Assembly (NCBI GenBank): GCA_948567375.1
Contig: OX419762.1
Coordinates: 53,487,034-53,551,033 of the forward strand
Length of the DNA stretch: 64,000 nucleotides
Direction: 5' to 3'
Origin: Lunularia cruciata
Taxonomy: Eukaryota; Streptophyta; Marchantiopsida; Lunulariales; Lunulariaceae
This document shows, one piece after another, positions 1-10,260 of this stretch. Within the stretch, counting starts at the first letter, position 1. Each line of letters starts with the position of its first letter. Under the pieces are notes generated by a model. The model was not told where the DNA came from and did not search any database. It saw only the letters and a list, made by a program, of their open reading frames with translations. The translations under genes and the position numbers were made by a program.

Positions 1-117
1 AGTCAGGAAGCTTCCCAAGAAGCTTTTTAGATGCTTTTGGAATATTCTAGGCTAATTTGGCTTATTCTCTACTTCGTTAGCCTTACTAGCTACGTCGCTA
101 AACTCCATATAGTTAAA
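1..117 (-). repeat. Partial 3' LTR of B1
   Basis: This stretch aligns closely with about 5,210-5,321, the inner part of the 5' LTR. Just inside it on the minus strand lies a purine-rich tract (revcomp of 118-130), the expected polypurine tract. The LTR edge at about 117 is set by comparison with copy B2, whose LTR starts TGTAACAATATGGAG. The rest of the LTR lies outside the window. Confidence 0.85.
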
Positions 118-3085
118 TATTCCCCCACCGCTAGTTGGTGACATACTCATCGCCTTTGAAGCTTCAAACTCTTGGATGGCCGTTTGTGCATTTTGGAGGT
201 GAGAAAGAGGTTCCCATGTAGCATCATGAAGGGGATACTCTTTCCAAAGGACCTTGTACTCCGTATGTTGGCGGCGTCCTTGTTGGATGTGGTGACATGC
301 AAGGATACAATCAACTTTGTACTCTTCATGATCATTGATAGGGATTGGAGGAGGAGGAGGTTGGACTTGAGAGGAGAAAGAAGAGGGATTATGAACAAAG
401 GGTTTCAACTTGGAAACATGAAAGACATGATGGATGCGCATATGAGGAGGCGAAGCAAGTCGATAAGCAACATGAGAAACAATTTGGGTGACATCAAAAG
501 ATCCTATCCAATTAGAGGCAAGTTTACAAACTTGGGTATCAAGTGGGAGGGGTAGATTACTAGAAGATAACATAACTTTATCACCAACTTCAAAGGTGAG
601 ATCACAACGATGATGGTCCGCATATTGTTTTTGACGATTCTAAGCAACAAGGAGGTGAGGTTTGGCTTGTTGGAGAGATTTGGAGATGGTGGTCAAGAAG
701 GTTGAAGTATGGGGGACTTAAGACGGAGGAGGAGAAAGAAGAGAATCTAAGACAAGCGGATCTTGGCCAAAATTGAGAAAGAAAGGAGAGAATCCGGTGC
801 TTGCTTATTTAGAATTATTGTATGCAAACTGCAAGACATTGATCCCAATTGGTATGGTGAATGTTGATGAAGGCACAAAGCATATCTTCCAAGGTGCGAT
901 TTGCATGTTCAGTTTGTCCATCTGTTTGAGGATGATAGGTTGTGGACAAAGCAAGCTTGGTGCCAAGTAGCTAGAAGAGTGCTTGCCAAAACTTTTTGAT
1001 GAAGCAAAGATCACAGTCGGAGATGAGTACATATGGCATCCCATGATGTTTGAAGACATTATCAAAGTAGAGTTGCGCCATGGTTGGAGCATCCACGGTA
1101 TCAACCATTGGTGCCAAATGGATTTGCTTACTAAGCTTATCTACAAACACCACAATTGATGTGTGACCTTGTTGTGTCTTGGGTAAGGAGGTGATGAGAT
1201 CTAAGCTCACATGTTCAGAACAAGTAGTTGGAATGGGAAGTGGTTGAAGGAGTCTACTTGGCTTTTGGTTACTGGCCTTGTTAGATTGACAACTCTCACA
1301 TTATCAGACAAAGTCCCAAACATCTTGTGTCATGTTGTGCCACCATCATTGGCATTGGAGAGTGCCCAAGGTCTTGTCCACTCCCATGTGACCAACTATT
1401 GGTAAATCATGGGCTTCTTGAAGGTGCACAAGTCAAAGATCACCTTTGGCTGGAACATAGATCTGGTCCGTATGGAATAGAAGGCCTTCCTTGAAGGAGA
1501 AGGTGTTGTTCTCCTTGTTGCATGCTATCAAATGACCATGTACCATTGGAAGAAGGGAGCTTGTTGTAGAGCTGATCTAAACTTGTTATGGACCTTGAGG
1601 TCAATTGACACCATCGTAATTGTTGCCGTGATGAGAGGAAGAGCCTTCAAATCAAGTCGTCGTGATAGGGCATCAGGGATGACATAGAACCAACCTGGTT
1701 TGAACTCAAGTTTGATGTCAAACAATTGGAGTTGCTCTTCCCATCGATGATGTCTACTCTTCATGTGCTCCAAGTGTAGAGTCTACAACAATGGCTTGTA
1801 AACAATTTGCATGATCACTTTTTTCCCCAAGAGATAATGCCTCCATACCTTGGTGGCATATAATATTGCAATTTGTTCTTGATCTTGAGCAGAGTAATTT
1901 CTTTCAGCTGTATTTAGTTGGTGAGACACAAAGGCAATGGGATGTAGTCCATTTGGGAATTCCTATTGCAACATAACTCCAATTGCACAGTTAGAAGCAT
2001 CAAAATCAACCATTCAAGGTAGTTGAGGATCATATGGTTGAAGAATGGGTCTCGAAGACACCATATGCTTTAACTTCTGGAATGCTTCTTCATGCTTGGT
2101 GGTCCATTGGAAACTTGAGTTCTTTCCTAAGAGGTCAGTCAATGGTGTAGTCACATGAGCATAATAGTGGATGAACGGTCTATAAAAACTGACCAATCCA
2201 TTGAATGCCCGTACTTCTGTAGCATCCTTTGGGGTAGGCCAATCAGTAATGGCCTTGATCTTCTCTTCTTCCATCTTGATCCCCTCTGATGAGATCTTAT
2301 GACCCAAGAAGGTAACCTCCTTCTGCCAAAAGGCAGACTTCAACTTCTTGCAATAAAATTTCCATTGTTGTAGTCGTCTTAGGACTTCTTGCACATGATT
2401 CAAGTGTTCTGCCTCTGTCTTGCTATAGATTAAGGTATCATCCAAGAACACCACCACGGACCAATCCAATAGTCCATCCAACACCCAATGCATCTGATCC
2501 ATGAAGACTGCTAGAGCATTAGTGAGTCCTAAAGATAGAACTCTCCACTCAAAATGCCCATACCTTGTGCGAAAGGCAGTCTTTTGCACATCCTCTTTAT
2601 CAATAGGAATTTGCCAATAGCCGTTATGAAGATCCCGCTTGGAAAAGTAGTGTCCTCCACTTAGTTGATCAAGCAAGTCATCAATCCGAGGCAAGGGATA
2701 TGCATTCTTCACAATTTGCTTATTGAGCCCACAATAATCAATACAAAAACAAAGTTCTCCATCCTTCTTTGGAACAAATAGTACCGGTGCTCCCCAAGGA
2801 GAGGTACAATGTTGTATGAAGTCCTTCTCCAACAACTCTGTAAGTGTTATTCGCAACTCCTTGAACTTTTTTGGTGAGAGTCAATAGATTGGTCTACTCA
2901 CTGGAGTACTCCTTGGAAATAACTTGATTTTGAAGGGCATACCTCAATCAAAGGGTAATCCCTTTGGAAAATCATCCGGAAACACGTCCACAAACTCCTT
3001 AACTTTCCGATCAACCATTGCTTGATGAGGCTCTTGGCCCTCCGCAGATTGTTCTTGTGCAATCGGCTTGATCCACACCACAAAT
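118..3085 (-). pseudogene. pol pseudogene of B1: RT, RNase H, integrase, chromodomain
   Basis: The reverse transcriptase is the best preserved part (2,014-2,856). It has the LLEKDFI/SPWGAPVLFVPKKDG start, the DLHNGYWQIPI block and the catalytic FLDD motif, followed by the LGHKIS block. An RNase H tail with the DALSRR motif is at 1,528-1,773. An integrase core fragment (971-1,210) shows the D in SLDLITSLP and a second D in ISDCD. The C-terminus at about 150-320 is a chromodomain: YKVDCIL, then YKVLWKEYP, then TWEPLSHL. Chromodomains of this class bind methylated H3K9 and steer integration to heterochromatin. The frames are broken between domains, so no polyprotein can be made. Confidence 0.9.
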
Positions 3086-3315
3086 ACAGACTTATCTTCC
3101 TCCAAAGCTTGCTCTATGGCTGCTTTACTAACAAAATTCCCTTCTAGGGACTCATCTCTCTTCCAAGCTTGCTCAGTGGTTGCCTTCTTGGCAAACTTCC
3201 CATCTTGGGACTCATCTCCCCTCTAGGTTTGCTTTATGGCTACCTTCTTGACAAACTTCCCATCTTGGGATTGACTATTCTTAGGTCTCTTACTCAGAGG
3301 TGCCACAAAACCTAA

Positions 3316-4680
3316 TCAGAAATTCCTACCTTGGTGTTGTATTTGAATTTGGCATCGGGTCCAATCAAATTGAACCTTATGATGTTCAAGCCAAGGTAGA
3401 CCCATAATGATATCATAGTGTGGAGGTGCCACTACAAACCTCATACACTCCAAATACTTCTTCCCAATCTTGAAGGTAACAGAGTGCGAGGTGTGGAATG
3501 CATAACCTTTTCTACCATCCGCCATCATCAAACTACTTCCAATCACTGGCTTGATAGGAATATCCAATTCCTTTGCTACTTGCATAGACATGCAATTCTC
3601 TAAACTTCTAGAATCAACCAAAATCCTACAACCCTGATTAGATATTGTACCTTGCAAGTGAAGCAAACTTGCATAGGTCAAGCCTTCAATCCCATTAGAA
3701 CTAATCAAGCTCCCAATAGGCGGCTCAAAACCTCCTATTGGGATTCCTCGTTTCCCTGATGATTTTGCTCCACAACCTCCACCTAGGCAACTTGTTGAGG
3801 TCATCCATTCTTGAGTGGACATTCAACAATGCAATGCCCCAATTGGCAACAATAAAAACAACTACCATTTTGCGTAGTTTCTCTCTATCTACCATGCCAA
3901 GTGGTCTTTGTTGAATGGCATCAATCTCCATTGGTGCTGGCTCCTCTACTTGTGTGTAGTGTATTGGTAGGCACTGTGGAGGTTGAGGTTGAGACCAAGT
4001 TGTTGCCACCAAGGAATCAAAATGTACGGCCAACTGCATGGTTTCCTCCAAGTGTTGTGGCTCTCGTATGGTTACCTCAAATTTGGTTCTCGCCTTCAAG
4101 CCCCTCACAAATTGATCCAGAGCTTCACCTTCTAATATATCTGGAATTTGCATGATAGTGATTTGGAACTGCGTGATGTAACTTCTTACTGAGCCAATTT
4201 GTTTCAACTCTACCAACTTATTCCATGTAGCTCATGTGGCATTTATAGCTTGGAACCGACCAATTATTGTGCTCTTGAATCCTGACCATGTCAAGATTGG
4301 TGCAACAATTTGTCTTTCAGCTTGCTCCACTCAGAATCTCCCCCATAGTTTTGCTACTCCATCCAATTGGCTAGAAGCCAAGAGAATTTGTTTTTGCTCG
4401 TCTTGTTGATTGGTAGCTTCAAAATAACATTCACAATCAAACTCAAAATTCTCCATTGCACCCAGAAGATTCTTGCCTTCAAATACCTTGGGTTTAGGGA
4501 ATCTGATCCAATCCGCTCCTTCTCAAATTGATACTCTCTCCACTTGCTCTTGTTGTCAAAGATCTTGTTCATCCAACAATCGAGTAAGGTGCTCAATTTA
4601 TTGCTGCATAGCAAAGATAACATCGGGTATTGCCGCCATGGTTGCTACTCTATCACACCACTCCCAATCTATCTAATTTA
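3316..4680 (-). pseudogene. gag-protease pseudogene of B1
   Basis: Minus-strand frames at 3,725-4,623 encode a Ty3-type Gag (IMQIPDILEGEALDQFVRGL and TKFEVTIREPQHLEE are typical). A CCHC zinc knuckle (C-x2-C-x4-H-x4-C) is readable at about 3,817-3,858, but in a different frame from the flanking Gag, so a frameshift lies between them. The retropepsin region at 3,316-3,822 has ILVDSRS where active enzymes have LVDSGA/S, so the catalytic Gly is changed. The MGLPWLEHH block of Ty3 proteases follows. No initiating ATG is intact. Confidence 0.88.
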
Positions 4681-4896
4681 TTAACACATAGAAATAACAC
4701 ATCACCGTTCTCCATTAAGTTACAACCGGAAGCACCAAGGGTTCCTCAGATATGGTGATCATATGCAAAAAATCTTGTCCAAAGTGCGAGGTGATGAATT
4801 GTGTGAAATGATGCTTGGGTAGTATTTGGACGCAAAAATCCCAATGGTTTGGTGGAAGTGATTTTGTGGTCCATAAATTCCATCGATCCCATTCTT

Positions 4897-4908
4897 GCTC
4901 TGATACCA
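4897..4908 (-). other. Primer-binding site of B1 (tRNA-iMet)
   Basis: The minus strand reads TGGTATCAGAGC, the exact complement of the 3' end of plant initiator tRNA-Met and the commonest plant LTR-retrotransposon primer site. It starts two bases inside the 5' LTR edge, and this fixes the LTR boundary at 4,911. Confidence 0.93.
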
Positions 4909-4910
4909 AT

Positions 4911-5321
4911 TGTAAAAGACTAAATCCGAGGAGAGAAATAGGAGAATGGAAACTCATATTGGGACACTTGAATGAGTGAAAACTCCGAATGCCAAGCATG
5001 AGCTTTGGCTTTGGTATTTATAGGTAGCATACAAGGCCCTTGAGAAGCTTCTCAAGAAGCTTCCTTGAGCCGTTTTCTTAGAGTGCAAGCCAAGTTAACT
5101 AGGAAGCTTCTCAAGAAGCTTCCTTCTAGAAGCCGCCTACTTGGCGTGCAAGCTAAGCTAGTTAGAAGCTTATAGAAGCTACCAACTTGGGGTGCAAGTT
5201 AACTAGTTGGGAAGCTTCCCAAGAAGCTTCTTAGATGCTTTTGGAATATTATAGGCTAATTTGGCTTATTCCCTACTTTGTTAGCCTTACTAGCTACGTC
5301 GCTAAACTCCATACTATTGTA
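4911..5321 (-). repeat. 5' LTR of B1, rich in GAA/TTC modules
   Basis: This is the full-length 5' LTR, about 411 bp, ending ...CA next to the primer site. It matches 1-117 and both LTRs of B2. It carries many GAAGCTTC and TTCTAGAA modules around 5,040-5,230, the building blocks of heat-shock elements. The outer edge (about 5,321) is approximate because the terminal bases have diverged from the TGTAACAA start seen in B2. Confidence 0.88.
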
Positions 5322-8050
5322 GTGTGGCTACTCCAAATTGATATGGATTGAGGTGCTATCAAAAGTAAGATTGATGCTGAAGGACAATGGTACGACTAAC
5401 CAAATGCAAAAATATCTCTCCAATACAATTGGTCTAATGCCCCCCGTGTCCTTCTCCATCCTGAGAAGTCAACTAGCACCTAACACCTAACTAACAGACA
5501 TAAGAATGCTTCTTGCTACTACTGTAGTCATTTGAAACAACTCGGTTAAACCACTAGAAGGATCATCTGCCTGAAAGCAATCTCTAAGGTGCTCATAAAC
5601 CATCCTTGACAAGCCTCTTGAGGAAAGGCCAGGAGTAGGGCATAATGCTTGTGCAAAAAGTGACCTATCAAGACATAAAGGTTGCTCATGTTGATAATCT
5701 AAGACCTCTAATGGTAGTCCCTCTATTGCTATGGGATGTAGTGAGCATAGAGAAGAGATAGTCTCATCAATATGACTCACCATAGACAAAGGGTATAGCG
5801 CTTGTACTGCTCTACTAAACTCTCTTGCCTGACCTCATGTCCTACACTATTGTAATCAAGTGGACTCTGTGGTATCTTGTGGTGAAACCTATCTCTTAAA
5901 ACATGTAGCCCTAACAGACTCCTCTTGAAGGGCAACCCGATCTCCCACTTAAAATCAATAAAATCTAACAGCCATCTTTCTATGCCTTGCATGTCCTCCT
6001 CTAGCATAACAAAGATACCAACAAGGGAATAAGAGGAAAGGAACCATGCTAACTCATCCAAGGGATCAAGTGCCAAACAATCAAGTGGTATGCAAAAAGC
6101 CTATCTAGCTTCATCATGGAGTGTGTGGGGTAGCCTATGGAGTACACATGGACATGGAAAAATAATCTCAAATAACCCCAAAATGCAACCCACTTAAGAA
6201 GCTAACCACTCCCACAACTTGATTGATATCCTTGGAACGGTCAATGATAAAATAGAAGAAGCGTGCATAATCCCGAGTGTCATTGCCGTCAATGTGACTG
6301 CTTGCCTCACATGAGCATCCCAAGTAGTCCAATCATAGGTCGTTATGCATCCTTCCCATATGGGTCTTTACCCCTTGCGAGGTAAAGCGTTGATGATACA
6401 CCGGGCATGGTGTATCATGAGAAACAATCTCTCCAAACCCTAAAAACTATAAACTCTCATAAATTTCAATTTCTATCTCTAAAATTTTCAAACTAAATTC
6501 CCATGAAACTTAATCATGAAAACCAAGAGATAAGGAATGAAAATCCACAACCCATCACTCTCAATGTGTAATGATCACTCTAAACCCTAAAAACCTAAAA
6601 ATCTTTATAACTTTTAACTCGATTCTCCACGGTCTTCAATCTAGGTACCAATGGAACTAAAATTGAAAAACGAATAGAATAGACTATTTACTTAAGTGCT
6701 ATATGCAAGAGAGCACTCAGAAAAGTATAGATCTTTCCTCTCACATCTCTCCCTCTCCTCTCCCATCTCCACACTCTCCCGTCTCCTATCTTTGTGGCAA
6801 TATGTAAATGAGTTTATGGGTAGAATGTAAAACTTATATGGATAGCGTGCATGAGTGCGGAGAGTTATAATGAGCAAATGTCCCATAGTGGTAAATAGCT
6901 TTGTAGGAAACACAACGCATAACTTTTCCACGTGTTGTGGACAATCCTCTAGAGTCTAGTGATTAAAACATAATCATTTTGATTTTATTATAAAATTTAA
7001 AAGCCTAATTTATTAATTGATTCAAAACCCTAATTTATTAGGCACCATGCAATTTTAGCCAAACCTTGATTGCAGATGTCCATAAAATATCTTAGGGACT
7101 TCACACCACTTCCACAAAATTCTGAAAATCTGAATTTGAACTCTTTAGTACACTGGTGCATATAGACCCATAGAGCTCCCCTCCAAAAATTGAAGGGTAT
7201 TCATGTAAATTTTTAAGGGTAGGGTACATTTTTCTGGGGTGATCACCTATAGCCTTAAAATATTTGTGGGTCACAAAAATCACAACCCGTATACATTTAT
7301 GAGATTGATGAGTACGGGCTTACCCTATACTTAATGAATTTGTAAAGATTAATCAGAGTCACTAATTGCAAGTGGAATTTGATTTGAAAAATGAATGCAG
7401 CTTGTCATGCCCTTATGAAATAGTGGACCATGTCTTTATGAAAACCAAGGCTTAAGTTTTCATGATGTTTTGGATTGCTTTCATGTATCGTTCATGGAGG
7501 GTGCACCATTTCTCTTCCTATGCAAGTGCATTTCTCATATCCGGACGTCTTCAGCTTGTGTGCATGCGATTGAATTCAACTAAACTAGTGTGGCTGAATT
7601 GGGTTTAGGTAGGTGTGAGTGAGACTTTTTAGTTGGTGAAGGAAAAAATGTCACGCTGTAGCACAAGGCAATTATTAGTGAAGAAATCAAGAAACACATG
7701 AGGAAGCATATAGAAGACAGACACAACCAAAATAGACTTGACTTTGATGACAATCTGGTGAACTCAAATATTGTAGTTTTAAGAAATTTTGGAAATATGA
7801 GGAAACATGGAGTGTTCCACACTTAGGAAATGTAGATAAATTGATATTAAGGTAGTTGCATTTTTTTACTCCAAGGGGTATCTTCTTGAAAGAAATAGTT
7901 ACAATAGGAGCACTAACATTGCTTGAAATTTTTTTTTTTTTTTGAGATGTATATCCATCTTCCTTTAGACAGCTAGTGCAAATGGACATACAATGTTTCT
8001 TTCTTTACTTGATCTCATTAGAAAACATGATGTTTTCAAAATAAGTTCTT
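5322..8050. other. Unrecognised region with weak reading-frame remnants
   Basis: No gene is recognised here. Minus-strand frames of about 100 codons at 5,487-5,789 and 5,777-6,076 abut, and open stretches continue to about 6,340. That may be one decayed coding region (a stretch reading DTRDYARFFYFIIDRS is suggestive) but I cannot name a family. From 6,410 to 6,680 the sequence is rich in AAACCCTA-type telo-box words, common in plant 5' regions. 6,700-8,050 is AT-rich with only short chance frames. Confidence 0.4.
6393..6418. repeat. Perfect 10-bp inverted repeat
   Basis: ATGATACACC and GGTGTATCAT flank a six-base spacer. It is visible directly in the sequence; its function is unknown. Confidence 0.85.
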
Positions 8051-9094
8051 TCCTCCAATTGCTCAATTTGAGTAGCCATGGTTCTATTGAAGCAAATAAA
8101 AGCCATGGTTATATTAGAAGCAAATACAAGTATTGTGCTCCTACCAAGTATGGCTCATCTACTACCAACTCATCCTTCATGACCTATGGCTCTCTACCTC
8201 TTGCTATAGTAACCATACCACATTGTAACTCCAAGTGTAAGTCAAAGTATCCACTCACTAGTGTGACCAAATCTATGGCAATGGTCACACTATGGAGTTT
8301 CAGATTTTCAGAATTTCATAGGTAGTGAACTGAAATCCAAAAAGTATTTTATGGATACCCATAGTCAAGATCTGGTTTAAAATGGAATGTTCCAAGAAAA
8401 AGTTAGGGTTAGAAAATTTTATGGTAAAACTAGAGTAAATAAAAAGGTTGTATATCATTGGAATTTTTGAGATCACATATAGCCCATAAAAATCTATGGG
8501 TTATGTTTTAGATGACCCATAAAGATATTTACAATTATTGAGTTTTTTTGTGTAACCTCATTGTACTCCCACATGCTATCCATAAAACATTTATGGTCTA
8601 CCCATAAACTATTTTATGGATTCTTATGGACGTTAGGAAAGCCTAAATCTGAACCCTCTACTATCTTTAGGCTAGCTGTGGTGTTCCAAAGGTATCATGC
8701 CCACTTCCTTGGGTACAATCCCTCTTGTGGTGATGTCTACCATAAGTCCAACAAGCAACACTATCACTTGTTGGCTACTATTGACTTAAAATGAGTGTAA
8801 GGGTCTATATATACTAGGTTCTCCATTTTCTCCATAAGATTAGGGTTTTCCCCTTGGTCCTTGAAAGAAAATATAGTGTGGGGTACTCTACAACACCCTA
8901 GAAGCAATAACCATTATAGGTGAGGTCTCCATATCAAATCCAAATGTCACCACTTTCTCCTCTACCATGTGGAGCTCAATACATTCTGGTAAACTAAATA
9001 TAACTACTAGACTTGATGAGGTCACCTATAATAACATAGCATCACATACCCTACATCTCAAGTCTTTGTCTAGTATCCCATATCAAAATTAGGT
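8051..9094 (-). pseudogene. Relic of family C (methyltransferase-carrying) gag
   Basis: This segment aligns, on the same strand and in the same order, with about 59,550-60,200 of the family C gag (the second CCHC knuckle region and the part just upstream of it). Examples of matching words are CACTAGTGTGACCAAATCT, AAGTCCAACAAGCAACA and AACATAGCATCAC. It is heavily mutated with no usable frame. Only the gag part survives, so it does not show whether this copy carried a methyltransferase. It does show that the family is multi-copy and old here. A MITE-like piece interrupts it at 8,294-8,659. Confidence 0.8.
8294..8659. mobile_element. MITE-like insertion in the family C relic
   Basis: The alignment to the family C gag breaks at about 8,290 and resumes at about 8,670. 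The extra 366 bp is AT-rich and non-coding, has imperfect inverted ends (GGAGTTTCAGATTT against the reverse of AAATCTGAACCCTC), and is flanked by ACTAT on both sides (8,289-8,293 and 8,660-8,664). These are the marks of a small non-autonomous DNA transposon. The superfamily is not assigned. Confidence 0.55.
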
Positions 9095-9307
9095 GACTTG
9101 TGTTTATGCAAGAAATGTAGGAAATTTGCAATCTCTTGTGTGGGTGCAATTGGCCGTGACCTTCGATTGGCTTGGACACAATGCAAATGGCATGTTTGTA
9201 GTGAGGGTTACAAATCTCTAGGGAATTAGTTCAAGGTCTAGCACACAATTTATTGATGGAGTTATGATGCCATTGTAGCCACTCTAAGTGAAGAGGTTAC
9301 TTAGCCC

Positions 9308-10260
9308 AACGCCAAAGAGAGGAACATAATTTTGAATGTCTTTGCAACCAAAGGGTTTAAAGGATATGTAGGATTGGTGGATGGTAATTTATTTCTTGTT
9401 GTCCAAAGACCCAAAGTGATTGCTGAAATTTACTACAACCAAAAAGATTTATAGTCAATCAATGGCCAAGTGATATGCAATGATATGAAGCAAATAATAC
9501 AGTTTTGGTAGATGAGTGTTAAGTGACAAAGTGGAGTGTGATTTTTACTTCCTGCAAATGGTGTGCTAGTGTGTCATTTCTTATTAAATTATTTCACTCC
9601 CACTCTAGTTTTTAATGTGAAATTTCATTGGTGTTGTTCAGCACTACTCCTTAAGCATGTTATTGTTTTGGTGTGTATTGCCACTTGTGTTATGGAATGG
9701 ATTTGTGTGAGCTGAATTGTGGAATGGGGTTCTATGAGCTGCGTGTATTGCAAGGATGCTTAGGTCTTGTCATTACATGACTTGCATCAAGAAATTAACT
9801 TTTGTGGAGTAACATGAGTCAAAGAGGGTCTAATTCTTCCTATGAGCAACACTAGTATTTGCTTAGCAAGTCGGGGTATGTACCCATGAGCCACATGGTA
9901 CCTTCTTTCAATCTTCCTTGCACATAGGAGAGAGTGGCATTTAAAAAATGTGTTGCAAGGGCTTGGATCATCAACAAGCACTACATCAAGATGTTGAAGG
10001 TTCGATGGCATTCCTTGCAAGAATTAAGAATTCAACTCAAAAGTAAAAATAGAATTTTATATTTGATGAGGTGGATCAATTGCTACATAATTTTCTGATC
10101 AATAGGAGCACTTTTTGGGTTGAACAAGATCCATAATAGACTTTACAGAAGAGGAAGAGGACAAAAAAGCAAACGATGGAAATAACAGAACTAGAGAACC
10201 AAAATTCATATGGACTAGGAGTTCCTACAATAGAAGAGACTAGAGAAGTTGTGATGCAAA
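9308..10260 (+). pseudogene. PIF/Harbinger-type transposase relic
   Basis: The plus strand reads GFKGYVGLVDGN, then YYNQKDL-stop-SINGQVICND. This matches the DDE nuclease block of plant PIF/Harbinger transposases (family pattern: V-G-A-I-D-G-T-H ... Y-Y-N-R-K-G ... S-I-N-V-Q-A-V-C-D). Further down, at about 9,860-10,080, GYVPMSH and then KVRWHSLQELRIQLKSK followed by WINC-I-I match the C-terminal part (G-Y-P-L ... L-K-G-R-W-R-S-L ... L-H-N). Several stops and a non-matching stretch at about 9,540-9,780 show that it is dead. Terminal inverted repeats were not found. Confidence 0.7.

Larger units (their letters stand above)
1..5321 (-). mobile_element. Ty3/gypsy chromovirus, degenerate copy B1
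   Basis: Reading the minus strand from 5,321 down gives 5' LTR, primer-binding site for tRNA-iMet, Gag, CCHC knuckle, protease, reverse transcriptase, RNase H, integrase, chromodomain and the start of the 3' LTR, which leaves the window at base 1. This order and the chromodomain define a chromovirus of the Ty3/gypsy group. Many stops and frameshifts show that it is dead. Two further copies of the same family are in this window (19,297-22,508 and 41,757-43,213). The element is complete apart from the truncated outer LTR, so no target-site duplication can be scored. Confidence 0.93.
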
